Source of the DNA: Micromonospora sp. NBC_01699
GTDB taxonomy: Bacteria > Actinomycetota > Actinomycetes > Mycobacteriales > Micromonosporaceae
Assembly: GCF_036250065.1 (NCBI RefSeq)
Contig: NZ_CP109199.1
Coordinates: 4,898,001 to 4,962,000, forward strand
Direction of reading: 5' to 3'
Length of the DNA: 64,000 bases
Each line of letters begins with the position of its first letter. Position 1 is the first letter of the stretch. This document shows positions 10,645 through 19,594 of the stretch, piece after piece. The notes under the pieces are model-generated. The model ran no database searches and had not been told where the DNA came from. It saw nothing but the letters and a program-made list of their open reading frames with translations. A program made the translations under genes and the position numbers.

Positions 10645-12223
10645 GGGACGTCTCCTTCATCAGTTCCATGAACGGGTTCTGGTACCCGGCCTCGTGCTCG
10701 ACGATGCCCTCCACGCCCCGGCCCTGGCCCGGGTGCCGGGACACGTTGCCGAAGTAGCCCTTCTCGATCGCTCCGAACAACCCCATCTCGGCGATCTCCA
10801 GGAGCATCTGGTGCGCGTCGGCGAGGACGGCCGCCGCCCGGGTGCGGACGATCCCGCCGGGGCGGAACTCGATGTCGTCACCCAGGTCCCGCGCGAAGTT
10901 GCCGACGTAGCGGGTGTTCTCCAGGCCGTGCACCCGGTCATGGATGTGCGGGGTGAAGATGCCCTCGGTGGGCACACCAATGGTCTGGATCCCCTGTTTG
11001 GTGGCCACGGTGACCAGGTTGAACAGGGTGTCGACCGCGTGGGTGCGGAGCGGGTTGCCGTTCATGTGCACGGTTGGCGGCATGTACTTGACCGGGCAAT
11101 CCGGGAACAGCTCCCGGGTCAGCTGGGCCTGTGCCCACTCGTACAGCAGGCCGTTGGTGACGTCCGGGTGGATCTCGAAGGCGTTGCCGACCGCTATCTG
11201 CTCCGGCCGCAGGCCGCAGTCCCGCGCGATGAAGTAGTTGATCAGCTGGGAGGCCACGACGGACGGCGCGGCGGCGACCGCGTCGGCGGTACGCAGGTAG
11301 TTGTCCTCGCCGGTGTTGATGACGACGCCGAAGTAGCCGTTGATCATACGGGAGAACCGCTGGTCGATCAGGGTCCGGCGCTGGTTGATGTCGCGGTAGA
11401 GGATGCCGTACAGGGCGTCGTTGACCATGTTGTCGAGGCCCTCGATGGCGCCCATCGCCGCGATCTCCGGCATGCAGAGGCCGGAACAGAAGCTGGACAG
11501 CTTGACGTACCGGCCGTTCGCCCGCGACCAGCGGTCCAGCGCCTCCCGCATGACGGCGAAGTTTGCCTGGGTGGCGAAGGTGCCACCGAAGCCCTCGGTC
11601 GTCGGGCCGTACGGCACGTAGTCGAGCAGGCTCTGCGCGGTCGACCGGATGACGGCGACGATATCGCCGCCGTTCTCGGCGACCGCCTCGGCGTGGGCCA
11701 CGTCCTCGTAGACGTTGCCGGTGGCCGTCAGCACGTATATCTCCGGGGTTTTGGCGCGACGCGAGCCGTCGCCGTCGCGATCGCCATCCAGGCTGGCTCG
11801 GAACGCCGAACGCTCGGCCCGGGTGCCGCGGATCTTCTCCAGCGCCGCGGCGGCGTGCCGTCGGATGGTCTGCCGGATCTGCTCGTCGTCGGCGGTCGGC
11901 AGAGCGCAAAGGTCGAGTTCGCCGGCGCCGACCACCTTGGCGATCTCCAGCGGCTCCGCTCCGGTGGCGATGATGGCGTTGCCGAGCCAGTAGGCCAGGC
12001 CCCGCCCCAGCCCGCCGTGCTCCTGGACCCGGTCGACCAGCACATTGGGCAGCGGGACGTCGAGGTCGTCGACGCCGTCGACGCCGAGCAGCCGGGCGAC
12101 GGTCCGCTCCACCGACACCGTGGTCCTGCCGGCAGTGCGCTCTTCGACGTCACGGGCAATTTCCGCGGCCACCTCGCGGCACGAGCCGACCAGACCGGCA
12201 TCGAGGTCGAGTTTCGATTGCAT
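10637..12223 (-). CDS. kamD: Lysine 5,6-aminomutase alpha subunit
   Basis: This 528-residue protein matches KamD (about 520) along its whole length as recalled: an N-terminus like MESKLNLD, then AYWLGNA, EIYVLTATGNVYEDV, QSLLDYVPYG, TTEGFGGT, CSGLCMPEIAAMGA, DALYGILYRDIN and TGEDNYLRTAD. It forms the TIM-barrel subunit that holds AdoCbl and PLP together with KamE. ATG at 12223 has a strong GGGAGG site. The kamD-kamE-kamB set is translationally coupled, and the MbtH gene lies just upstream on the same strand. No lysine 2,3-aminomutase, racemase or downstream kdd/kce genes occur in the window, so the degradative pathway is absent here. Confidence 0.94.
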   Translation of the reverse strand: MQSKLDLDAGLVGSCREVAAEIARDVEERTAGRTTVSVERTVARLLGVDGVDDLDVPLPNVLVDRVQEHGGLGRGLAYWLGNAIIATGAEPLEIAKVVGAGELDLCALPTADDEQIRQTIRRHAAAALEKIRGTRAERSAFRASLDGDRDGDGSRRAKTPEIYVLTATGNVYEDVAHAEAVAENGGDIVAVIRSTAQSLLDYVPYGPTTEGFGGTFATQANFAVMREALDRWSRANGRYVKLSSFCSGLCMPEIAAMGAIEGLDNMVNDALYGILYRDINQRRTLIDQRFSRMINGYFGVVINTGEDNYLRTADAVAAAPSVVASQLINYFIARDCGLRPEQIAVGNAFEIHPDVTNGLLYEWAQAQLTRELFPDCPVKYMPPTVHMNGNPLRTHAVDTLFNLVTVATKQGIQTIGVPTEGIFTPHIHDRVHGLENTRYVGNFARDLGDDIEFRPGGIVRTRAAAVLADAHQMLLEIAEMGLFGAIEKGYFGNVSRHPGQGRGVEGIVEHEAGYQNPFMELMKETSHA

Positions 12224-12315
12224 GCACCCTCCCGGGCGAGTGAAGAGCCTGCGCCGGCCACCTGCCGGGGCGCCGGGTTGCGCCGGCGCCCCGAACCAGG
12301 AACATCCCGTACGCG

Positions 12316-12528
12316 TCAGTTGCCTTCCATGGCCTTGATCAGGCTCTTCGGCCGCATGTCGGTCCACGACTTCTCGATGTAGTTGAGGCAGTCCTGCCTC
12401 CCGGCCTCACCGAACACCGTTTCCCAACCGGCGGGTACGTCGATGAAGACCGGCCACAACGAGTGCTGCCCCTCCTCGTTGACGAGCACCAGATAGTTGG
12501 CGTCGGGATCCTCGAACGGATTCGTCAC
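12316..12528 (-). CDS. MbtH-like NRPS accessory protein
   Basis: This 70-residue protein has the complete MbtH signature: [10 protein letters not shown], a central GW, and WTDMRPKSL. It binds adenylation domains and supports their folding and activity. The start is GTG at 12528 behind AAAGGA; longer upstream extensions in frame look non-coding. It sits 92 bases upstream of kamD on the same strand and probably leads that operon. The 308 bases upstream (12529-12836) form the divergent promoter region with the hydrolase gene and show no other gene. Confidence 0.96.
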   Translation of the reverse strand: MTNPFEDPDANYLVLVNEEGQHSLWPVFIDVPAGWETVFGEAGRQDCLNYIEKSWTDMRPKSLIKAMEGN

Positions 12529-12836
12529 TGCTGAGTCCTTTCTCCACCGCCGAGCTGTGTGCCGGGGCGCCATTTCAGGGACGACGCCGACACTATGGGC
12601 CCCCCGGCGCCGCTCAATCAATCATGCGGAAGCCGAGCCGCCGAACACCTGGCAGACGCCTCGCCGGCCCCGTTCAACTGTGCTGTGGGGGCATTTGAAC
12701 GTGGCGCCGATCGATCGCCGAGCGGCGCGGCGGGAGTCGGTGACCGGCTCTGTTGCGCGACCCCTTCACCACATTCGGCGCGGTCACCGTGGCGCTGGTT
12801 CGTCCCTCTTGTCGTCGTCGCCAGAGAGGAATCAAC

Positions 12837-13745
12837 ATGAGTGGCACCGGTACGATCACCATCCGCCGGCACATCCGTGACAGGTTCACCTTCGAGACCC
12901 GCACAGTCGCCGGACCGGCGCCGGGCGCCACACCGGTCCTGCTGGTCGGTGGCGCCTTCCAGCACAAGGAGTCGTGGGGCCGTCTCGAACGGTTCCTCCT
13001 GGAGGAACGGCCGGTGATCACAGTGGACCTGCCCGGCTGGGGTGCGGCGGACACGCTGCCGGCCGACTACGACATCGATTTCCTGGCCGACACGCTGCGT
13101 CAGGCGCTCGACGAGCTCGGCGTGGCCCGGGTGGACATGGCCGTCGGCTCGTACGGCGCGATGATCGGCTATCGGCTGGCGCAGCTGTGTCCGGAGCTGG
13201 TCGAGCACCTGGTCATCATGGCCTGCCTGACCACGATCCCGGAGGCGGTGCGTCCCGCGGTCGAGCACAGCCTGACGCTGCTGCGGGAGCGGCGGATGGA
13301 GGAGTTCGCCGCGGCCACGGTGGCGCTGTTCATGTGCGCCGACACGTCCCGCACCATCGTGCACCGCATCGCGGTCGACCGGATCCTGACCCGCCGCTTC
13401 GCCACGGTCGGCGCCGACGAGGCCGAGAAGTACGTCCAGAACACCCTGCGCCTGCTCAGCCGCGACCATCTGGAGCCCGAGCCGGCGATCCGGACGCCGC
13501 TGTTGGTCGTCACCGGCGAGCACGATACGTACACCCCGCCGGACATCTCGCGCCGGGTGGCCCGGACCAGCACGGACGGCATCTTCGCGCTGATCGCCGA
13601 CGCCGACCACATGAGCCACCTGGAACGGCCGCGGGAAACCGCCGATCTGTTCCTCACGTTCTTCGGCGATCGGCCGGTCGAGGACCTGGAGTTCGTCGGG
13701 GCGGTCGAGCGCACCACGGCCGCGCCGGCCGAGGTGGGCGTCTGA
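12837..13745 (+). CDS. Alpha/beta-fold hydrolase
   Basis: This 302-residue hydrolase starts at ATG 12837 behind AGAGAGGA. The likely catalytic triad is Ser in AVGSYGAM, Asp in GEHDTYTPP and His in DADHMSHLERP. The nucleophile elbow reads VGSYG, so the first Gly of GxSxG is replaced. An oxyanion-type segment (VGGAFQHKESWG) precedes it. It does not look like a canonical type II thioesterase, which usually carries GHSMGA. Placed between the NRPS operon and an FkbM gene it may trim or release an intermediate, but its substrate is unknown. Confidence 0.85.
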   Translation: MSGTGTITIRRHIRDRFTFETRTVAGPAPGATPVLLVGGAFQHKESWGRLERFLLEERPVITVDLPGWGAADTLPADYDIDFLADTLRQALDELGVARVDMAVGSYGAMIGYRLAQLCPELVEHLVIMACLTTIPEAVRPAVEHSLTLLRERRMEEFAAATVALFMCADTSRTIVHRIAVDRILTRRFATVGADEAEKYVQNTLRLLSRDHLEPEPAIRTPLLVVTGEHDTYTPPDISRRVARTSTDGIFALIADADHMSHLERPRETADLFLTFFGDRPVEDLEFVGAVERTTAAPAEVGV

Positions 13746-13777
13746 GCGACGCGCGGCCCGTCCCGCCGCCGGTACGC

Positions 13778-13814
13778 GCAGGGCCGCCCCACGCCGGACG
13801 CGGGGCGGTCCTGC
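13778..13814. terminator. Bidirectional hairpin terminator
   Basis: Two 13-base arms (13778-13790 and 13802-13814) pair with a single G-U-type mismatch around an 11-base loop. The hairpin lies exactly between the convergent stops of the hydrolase and the FkbM gene, as expected for a shared factor-independent terminator in a high-GC genome that lacks U-runs. Confidence 0.6.
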
Positions 13815-13823
13815 ACGGCCGTC

Positions 13824-14564
13824 CTACCGCGGCGGCACCCGGAACACGTAGTTGTTGGTGTGTGCGCACACCCGCTCGGTCGCGTGCCATCCGTTGCGCC
13901 ACAGGTACATGGTGTAGCCACGCTCTCGTAGCCAGGTCACAATGTCGTCCGGTCCGTACTCGTACCGGGCGGTGTGCCGGGCCTCGATCTCGATGTACAT
14001 CGTCGGCAGGTATTTCTCGATGGTCCGCTCGCCGCCGTGCAGCACGTGCAGCTCACCGCCCTCGACGTCGATTTTGAGGAAATCGAGCCGGGTGAGGCCG
14101 ACCTCGGCGGCCAGTTCATCCAATGTGGTCACGTCGACCATCACGTCGGCGTGGTGGGTGAACTCGTCGTTGGATCCGACGCCCTGCGAGCGCCAGTCCA
14201 GGAAGGAGCGGCTGGTCGCCGCTCCGCCGGGGCCGAACGGCACCCGCATGGCCACCCGGCCCGGCTCGGCGCCCATCGCGACCGGGTAATAGCGCACATT
14301 GGGCCGTGTCTTGGCGGCCAGCAACCGACTCCACAGTGGATGTGAGAAGGACAGTGGTTCCACGCTGTGCACCAGCCCGGCGGGGCCGACCAACTGGGAC
14401 AGCGCTTGGGTGTAGACCCCCGCCGCGGATCCAACGTCGACACACACGTCACCGCGCTTGACCAAGGTACGCATGGTCGGCAGTTCGTTGTCCAGAAAGC
14501 GTGTGTGACGAGCGACCAGGTTGGTGACGATGTGGGTGAGGGTCGATCGGTCGAGGCCGGGCAT
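13824..14564 (-). CDS. FkbM-family SAM-dependent methyltransferase
   Basis: This 246-residue protein carries SAM motif I, CVDVGSAAGVYT, and the FkbM hallmark FLKIDVEGGE followed by VLHGG. FkbM enzymes usually O-methylate hydroxyl groups of natural products or sugars. ATG at 14564 has GGAG upstream and is my preferred start. GTG at 14603 in the same frame would add 13 residues but has no clear ribosome site. It converges on the alpha/beta hydrolase. With two P450s in the wider cluster, methylation of a hydroxyl on the peptide is a reasonable but unproven role. The 294 bases downstream of the response regulator (to 14858) hold no evident gene. Confidence 0.88.
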   Translation of the reverse strand: MPGLDRSTLTHIVTNLVARHTRFLDNELPTMRTLVKRGDVCVDVGSAAGVYTQALSQLVGPAGLVHSVEPLSFSHPLWSRLLAAKTRPNVRYYPVAMGAEPGRVAMRVPFGPGGAATSRSFLDWRSQGVGSNDEFTHHADVMVDVTTLDELAAEVGLTRLDFLKIDVEGGELHVLHGGERTIEKYLPTMYIEIEARHTARYEYGPDDIVTWLRERGYTMYLWRNGWHATERVCAHTNNYVFRVPPR

Positions 14565-14858
14565 CCGGTTCTCCGCAACGGTCGAGGATGAGATCGTGCC
14601 CACAGTAGAAATGATCTACCGGAGCGACATCCCCTCGCGGACGTACGTCCTGAGGCGACCCGGCGCAGCCTATCGTGACCGACGGGTGGATGCTCAAGTC
14701 CGGGTGGCACGGAATCATTGACGGGTGGTCCGGGCGAACCCGTCGACACCCCCGCGCCGTCGAACCGGCCGGCGCCGACCGCCGGGGTGGCCGCTATCTG
14801 ATGGGGGATCCCGCCCCGCTGGCGTACCTGGCGGCCATGCGCGTCCGGCGGCCGGGCC

Positions 14859-15524
14859 TCACCGCGACGTCGACACCAGCCCCATCTCGTAGGCCAGGAT
14901 CACCAGGTGCACCCGGTCGCGGGCGTCCAACTTGGTCAACAGGCGGCCGACGTGCGCCTTGGCCGTGGCCACGCTGATCCACAGCTCGCCGGCGATCTCG
15001 GTGTTGGACCTACCCTGACCGATCAGCGTCAGCACCTCGCGCTCCCGCTCGGTGATGACGTCGGCGGTCCGGGTCGGTCCGGCCGGCGCGACGGTCGCCG
15101 GCCGGCGGACGAACTCCTCGATCAGCAGCTGGGTCACCCGCGGCGCGAGCAGCGCCTCACCGCCGGCGACCACCCGGATCGCGCCGAGGATCTCGTCCAG
15201 CGCCATGTCCTTGACCAGGAAGCCGCTGGCGCCGGCGCGCAGCGCACCGTACACGTACTCGTCGTCATCGAACGTGGTGAGGATCAGCACGCGCGGCGCG
15301 TCGGGGCCGACCACGACGCGCCGGGTCGCCTCGATGCCGTCCATGCCCGGCATGCGGATGTCCATCACCACCACGTCCGGCCGCATCCGGGCCACCACCG
15401 TGACCGCCTCGTCGCCGGTGCCGGCCTCCCCGACCACCACCAGGTCCCCGCTGTCGGCGATGAGCACCCGCAACGCGCTACGGATCAACGGCTGGTCGTC
15501 GACCAGCACCACGCGGACGGTCAT
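14859..15524 (-). CDS. NarL/LuxR-family response regulator
   Basis: This 221-residue protein has a receiver domain (acidic pair DD at 9-10, phospho-acceptor Asp55 in VVVMDIRMPG, Lys near 104 in FLVKDMAL). A LuxR-type HTH follows at about 155-215, starting ITEREREVLTLIGQG and ending in the recognition helix VATAKAHVGRLLTKL. Its ATG overlaps the stop of the histidine kinase (ATGA), so the two form a coupled two-component pair. The obvious candidate target is the divergent promoter at 16709-16923 serving the hydrolase-acyltransferase operon. Confidence 0.95.
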   Translation of the reverse strand: MTVRVVLVDDQPLIRSALRVLIADSGDLVVVGEAGTGDEAVTVVARMRPDVVVMDIRMPGMDGIEATRRVVVGPDAPRVLILTTFDDDEYVYGALRAGASGFLVKDMALDEILGAIRVVAGGEALLAPRVTQLLIEEFVRRPATVAPAGPTRTADVITEREREVLTLIGQGRSNTEIAGELWISVATAKAHVGRLLTKLDARDRVHLVILAYEMGLVSTSR

Positions 15525-16708
15525 CGGGCGGGGGCCAGCGGGATCCGGGCCGCCACCCGGAAGCCACCCTCGGGACGGGGGCCGGCGTCGAACTCGCCGC
15601 CGAGCAGGCTGACCCGTTCGCGCATCCCGGCGATGCCGTAGCCCGCGCCCACCGCACCGCCACGCCCGTCGTCGATGACCTGGATGGACAGCTCGTCGGA
15701 GCGCTGGTCGACGACGACCTCGCAGTGCCGCGCGTCAGCGTGCCGCACCACGTTGGTCACCGCCTCCTGAATGATCCGGTACGCCGACAGGTCGATGTCG
15801 GCCGGCAGCGGGCGGTCCTCGCCACTGGACCGGACCTCCACCTGCACGCCGAGGTCGAGGGAGCGCTTGGCCAGCCGACCGAGATCGGTCAGGCCCGGCG
15901 CCGGGTCCAGTGGAGCGGGGCCCGAGCTCGCGTCGGCACGGCGCAGCGAACCAAGCATACGGCGCAGCGCAGCCAGGGTCTCCCGACCGGTCTGCTCAAT
16001 CTCGACCAGCGCCTTCCGGGTCTCCTCCGGCTGGGTGTCGAGCACCCGCCGGGCCATGCCCGCCTGCATCGCGACCACCCCGACGCAGTGCGCGACCATG
16101 TCGTGCAGCTCCCGGGCGATCCGCAACCGCTCCGCCCGTACCGCGCTCGCCTCGGCCTCGGCCCGCTGCGCCTCGGCGAACAACCGGCGCTGCCGCATCG
16201 AGTTGCCGATCATCCAGGCGGTGACCATGGCGAGGACGTCCTGCGTCGCCCGCTCGTTGAGGTCGGCCGGGCTGAGTTGGAACGCGACGGCCACCAGCAA
16301 TTGCAGGACCAGCACGAGGACCGCGGTGGTCACGGAGACCCAGCGGCGTCGACCGGCCGCGACGAAACCGACCGCGACGTCCACCGCGACGATCTGGATG
16401 GTGCGTAGCGCGCCGTGGAACGACTCGTTGTCGGACACGGCCGTGGAGATCGGCAGCTCCACCAACGCCACGTCGAGCAGCATCACGGCCAGCGCGACGA
16501 GCGGTCGCCGGCGCAGCCCAGCGACCGGCAACGCCATCAGCAAGATCGGCACGATGAGGCGAAGACCGAAGGGCCAGTTCGCCGGATTACCGGTATTCAG
16601 CCATACGAACAGCAGCACGGGCGAGAGCACGCAGCTGCCCCAGACGATCCAGGAACGGAACCGCGCCGACCCGCGTCCGGGCAGCTGAGCAGGAGCGATG
16701 ACCGACAT
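15521..16708 (-). CDS. NarL-type sensor histidine kinase
   Basis: This 395-residue kinase has about five hydrophobic segments in residues 20-145, a coiled-coil-like stretch near 180-195, and a HisKA_3 domain with phospho-acceptor His202 in RELHDMVAHCVG. The HATPase domain shows the N-box (QEAVTNVVRHA) and G-box (DDGRG, GYGIAGMRERV). It has no large extracellular sensor, so it probably senses a membrane or intramembrane signal. It is the first gene of the pair with the response regulator. It is divergent, with a 215-base gap, from an exported hydrolase. Confidence 0.95.
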   Translation of the reverse strand: MSVIAPAQLPGRGSARFRSWIVWGSCVLSPVLLFVWLNTGNPANWPFGLRLIVPILLMALPVAGLRRRPLVALAVMLLDVALVELPISTAVSDNESFHGALRTIQIVAVDVAVGFVAAGRRRWVSVTTAVLVLVLQLLVAVAFQLSPADLNERATQDVLAMVTAWMIGNSMRQRRLFAEAQRAEAEASAVRAERLRIARELHDMVAHCVGVVAMQAGMARRVLDTQPEETRKALVEIEQTGRETLAALRRMLGSLRRADASSGPAPLDPAPGLTDLGRLAKRSLDLGVQVEVRSSGEDRPLPADIDLSAYRIIQEAVTNVVRHADARHCEVVVDQRSDELSIQVIDDGRGGAVGAGYGIAGMRERVSLLGGEFDAGPRPEGGFRVAARIPLAPAR

Positions 16709-16923
16709 GGGTCGATCCTATCCAGCCCGCCACCAGGCTCATCAGTCCACGGGCCTAAGCCGGGGGTCTAACCCATCGGAGGCAATGTCATCGATAGACC
16801 GATGTCTGTCGGCCGCCTCATCGACACCCTGGATCCCATGAACCAACCCGCGCACCAATCCCGCGGAAACGCCACGCGCGATCCCGCCATCGACCCCCGC
16901 GGCCGCACCGACCGGAGGCGGGG

Positions 16924-18012
16924 GTGATCCGGTTCGCCCGGAGCGGTTGGCGCAGCAGCCTGTTCACCTGCCTGACCGGCGTGCTGATTTCCCTCGCACC
17001 GGCGGCCGCCGTCACCCTCCCGCCGTCCGGTGCCGTGCGGATGACCCCGCCGGTGGGCACCGCGGCGTGGCTCGCCGATGCCCGGCGCCTGCCCGACCCG
17101 GTACGCACCGACCCGGCCACCATCCACCGGTTCCTGTCCACCCTCGATCCCGAGGAGCAGCGCGGAATGGCGGCGACATACCCGGACGTGGTCGGCAACC
17201 TGGACGGCGCGCCGCCGGCGCTGCGGTACGAGGCAAACCGGCGGGCAATGGCCGCGGCCGGTCCGCCGTACCGGGACCAGCCCGGGCAGTACCTCTTGTT
17301 CGACCCTCGCGGGCAGGGCCAGGTCGCCCAGGTGTTCGGCGACCTGGAGCGCGCGGACCGAATCGCCGTCCTGGCGCCCGGGGCCGGCAACCGGGCTGGC
17401 AACTTCTGGCGCGGCGTCGGCGGCAAACGATTCCGGTCCCCCTCGGCACAGGGCGAAAATCTCTACCGCTCGGCCCGTAGCCACACGATGCCGGCGGAGC
17501 GGTTCGCCGTCGTGGTCTGGCTGGGGTACGACGCTCCGGACGGGATTGACCTCTCCGCCGCACGGGAGGACCTCGCCCACACCGGGGCGGCCGCCCTGGA
17601 GCGATTCGTCACCGGGTTGACCGTGCTCCGGCCTCGGGCCACTATCGCCTTGCTCGGCTACAGCTACGGGTCGACGGTGATCGGCATTGCCGCGCGCCGC
17701 CTGCCGATTCAGGTGACCGACATAGCGGCGTTCGGCAGCCCGGGCATGGGAGTGGACAGGGCGGCGGAACTGGGCACCCGTGCGCGCATCTGGGCCGCAC
17801 TGTCCCCGCGCGACAACATGCGTTGGGTGCCCGGTGTGCACGTACGCGGCCTCGGCCACGGCGCCCAGCCGGCCGAGCCGGGATTCGGGGCCATCGTCAT
17901 TCCCGCCGACGACGTGCCCAACCACGACCACTACCTGACGGTGGGGACCCGGTCGCAGGCCAGCCTCACATCGATCGCATTGTTCGGCACCGACGTACCG
18001 GAGATGCCATGA
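16924..18012 (+). CDS. Exported alpha/beta hydrolase of the DUF1023 type
   Basis: This 362-residue protein starts at GTG 16924 behind GGAGG. It has a signal-like N-terminus: Arg-rich start, hydrophobic core about 12-30, then AAAVTLPPS. The C-terminal half has a hydrolase nucleophile motif GYSYGS, the segment FGSPGMG and the His-rich end NHDHYL, typical of DUF1023 alpha/beta hydrolases of actinomycetes. The substrate is unknown. Its stop overlaps the start of the acyltransferase gene by four bases, so the two are translated together. The divergent two-component system is the likely regulator. Confidence 0.82.
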   Translation: MIRFARSGWRSSLFTCLTGVLISLAPAAAVTLPPSGAVRMTPPVGTAAWLADARRLPDPVRTDPATIHRFLSTLDPEEQRGMAATYPDVVGNLDGAPPALRYEANRRAMAAAGPPYRDQPGQYLLFDPRGQGQVAQVFGDLERADRIAVLAPGAGNRAGNFWRGVGGKRFRSPSAQGENLYRSARSHTMPAERFAVVVWLGYDAPDGIDLSAAREDLAHTGAAALERFVTGLTVLRPRATIALLGYSYGSTVIGIAARRLPIQVTDIAAFGSPGMGVDRAAELGTRARIWAALSPRDNMRWVPGVHVRGLGHGAQPAEPGFGAIVIPADDVPNHDHYLTVGTRSQASLTSIALFGTDVPEMP

Positions 18013-19298
18013 CCATCACCCTCAAGCGGCCCACGACGGCCGTGGCAACGAACTGGACGACGAGGATCGCGGCGTCGATACCGCCTCACCGGGACCGTAC
18101 GGTGGATGCCCTGCGGGCCGTCGCCATCCTGGGTGTGGTTTTCGGGCACTGGATGGTCTCGGCGGTCGTCAGCGATCCGTATCTGCCGACGGCGCTGCAC
18201 GGTGAGAGTCCGTTGTCGCACATTCCGCGGTTCGCCCCGGCGAGCTGGCTGCTACAGACCCTCGGGCTGTTCTTCTTCGCCAGCGGCTACGCGGCCGTCC
18301 GGTCCCGGCGTGCGAAGGCGGACCCGCCGGACGCGCCTCGGAACCGCCCGACCCGTACGCTGCGCATCCCACTACGGTCGGCCCGTTACCACCGTCTGCT
18401 CCGGCCACTGCTGTTGTTCGCTGCCGTGTGGGTGCCGGCCCTTCTGCTGCTGGACGCCATTGGCGCACCGGTCAGCACCCGGCACGTCGTCACCTCGTTG
18501 GTGACCCATCCGCTGTGGTTTCTACCCGTGTATCTGACGCTGCTGGCGCTCACCAGCGTGCTGCTCAAGCTCGTCGTACGCTGGGGGCCCTGGGCGATTC
18601 TGCCGGCGGTGGGGCTCATCGGGGCCACCGACGCGTTCCGTGCCGACGGGTTGCCGCTGTGGTGGAAAGTCGTCGTAACCGTGGTCGGCTGGTCGGTTCC
18701 CTACCTGCTGGGCGTCGCGCTGGCCGAGAACCGGCTGCCCCGATACGCCGGCGCGGGCATGCTGGCCCTGGGCATCACGGGCGGGACCCTCCTGGTGCTC
18801 GTGGCTGGCTATCCCGCCAGCGCCGTCGGCGTGCCCGGGGACCGTTGGTCCAATCTTGACCCGCCATCGCTGTTCACCCTGTCACTGGCCCTCGCCCAAC
18901 TCGGCCTGTTCATGCTGCTGCGAGCGAGGCTCGCCCGGATCCTGCGTCGCCCCGCGCCGGGCGCGCTGGTCACCCTGCTCAACCGGGCCGCGATGACGCT
19001 GTTCTGCTGGCACCAGACCGCAATGCTGCTGGTGGTTTTCGCCGGTCTGCTCGTCGGCGGTCAGCTGCCCGGTCTGCTCGATGTGCCCGACGGCTGGTGG
19101 CCGCTGCACCGCCTGATCTGGCTGCCGCTGTTCGTGCTGGTCTTGGTCGGTCTGGTGTTGATCTTCGACCGGCCGTTCGCAGCGGCGGCACCGGCCGACC
19201 GAAAAATCGGACCAGCCGAACCAGCCAGCGCGGCGAATCCGGATCCGGTCGGCGAACCGCCGCCGCCCGATGGACCGGCGGGCGCCGGGGCTCCATGA
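18009..19298 (+). CDS. Acyltransferase_3-family integral membrane protein
   Basis: This 429-residue protein begins DALRAVAILGVVFGHW, the R-x10-H signature of membrane acyltransferase 3 proteins, and has about ten hydrophobic segments. The final 45 residues form a Pro/Ala-rich cytoplasmic tail. Members O-acylate cell-wall or exopolysaccharide sugars or secondary metabolites. The ATG at 18009 overlaps the upstream hydrolase stop (ATGA). Coupling of a hydrolase with an acyltransferase suggests remodelling of one substrate, perhaps an envelope lipid or glycan. Confidence 0.85.
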   Translation: MTITLKRPTTAVATNWTTRIAASIPPHRDRTVDALRAVAILGVVFGHWMVSAVVSDPYLPTALHGESPLSHIPRFAPASWLLQTLGLFFFASGYAAVRSRRAKADPPDAPRNRPTRTLRIPLRSARYHRLLRPLLLFAAVWVPALLLLDAIGAPVSTRHVVTSLVTHPLWFLPVYLTLLALTSVLLKLVVRWGPWAILPAVGLIGATDAFRADGLPLWWKVVVTVVGWSVPYLLGVALAENRLPRYAGAGMLALGITGGTLLVLVAGYPASAVGVPGDRWSNLDPPSLFTLSLALAQLGLFMLLRARLARILRRPAPGALVTLLNRAAMTLFCWHQTAMLLVVFAGLLVGGQLPGLLDVPDGWWPLHRLIWLPLFVLVLVGLVLIFDRPFAAAAPADRKIGPAEPASAANPDPVGEPPPPDGPAGAGAP

Positions 19299-19333
19299 CC
19301 GCAGTCTCCCCGATCCCTCCTTCGCCGGGCTTG

Positions 19334-19355
19334 CCCGGGCCGGCGCCGGCCCGGG
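19334..19355. terminator. Perfect 22-base GC palindrome after the acyltransferase
   Basis: A perfect palindrome with 11-base arms (CCCGGGCCGGC) begins 36 bases after the acyltransferase stop. It can fold into a strong hairpin, although without an unpaired loop. It probably acts as the terminator of the hydrolase-acyltransferase operon, alone or together with the hairpin at 19405. Confidence 0.45.
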
Positions 19356-19404
19356 AAGGCTGAGCCGGCCCGGTGGCGGGCGACCGCATGCTCGTAGCGT
19401 CCGT

Positions 19405-19435
19405 GTGATGCGGCGGCCGCCGGCCGCCGCATCAC
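19405..19435. terminator. 14-bp perfect hairpin
   Basis: Arms GTGATGCGGCGGCC (19405-19418) and its exact complement (19422-19435) enclose a 3-base loop. It lies 107 bases after the acyltransferase gene in a 483-base gap that has no gene. It looks like a strong transcription terminator. Confidence 0.55.
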
Positions 19436-19520
19436 GGTGCCCAACACCGGGACAGGCGCGCCTGCACTCGGCCCCCGTCGACATACCGCTACCCCCGGCC
19501 CGGAGAGCAGGGGCAATAAT

Positions 19521-19550
19521 CGTCCAACTGACCCGATCCGCAGTTGGACG
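19521..19550. promoter_or_regulatory. 10-bp dyad upstream of the sulfotransferase gene
   Basis: CGTCCAACTG and CAGTTGGACG form a perfect inverted repeat around a 10-base spacer. The two arm centres are two helical turns apart, the geometry of a dimeric repressor operator. It lies 231 bases before the sulfotransferase start, with a second dyad downstream at 19580. Confidence 0.4.
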
Positions 19551-19579
19551 CCGACGTGGTGCGGCAGGGCCCCGACTCG

Positions 19580-19594
19580 GCACGTGTCACGTGC
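19580..19594. promoter_or_regulatory. Short dyad GCACGTG-T-CACGTGC
   Basis: A perfect 7-bp inverted repeat with one central base sits between the 19521 dyad and the sulfotransferase gene. It may be an operator. The remaining bases to 19781 show no gene apart from the strong AAGGAGAG ribosome site of the sulfotransferase. Confidence 0.3.

Noticed and set aside
10451-12382. Open frame of 643 codons on the plus strand
   Set aside because: Antisense to kamD and kamE, which are full-length with conserved motifs.
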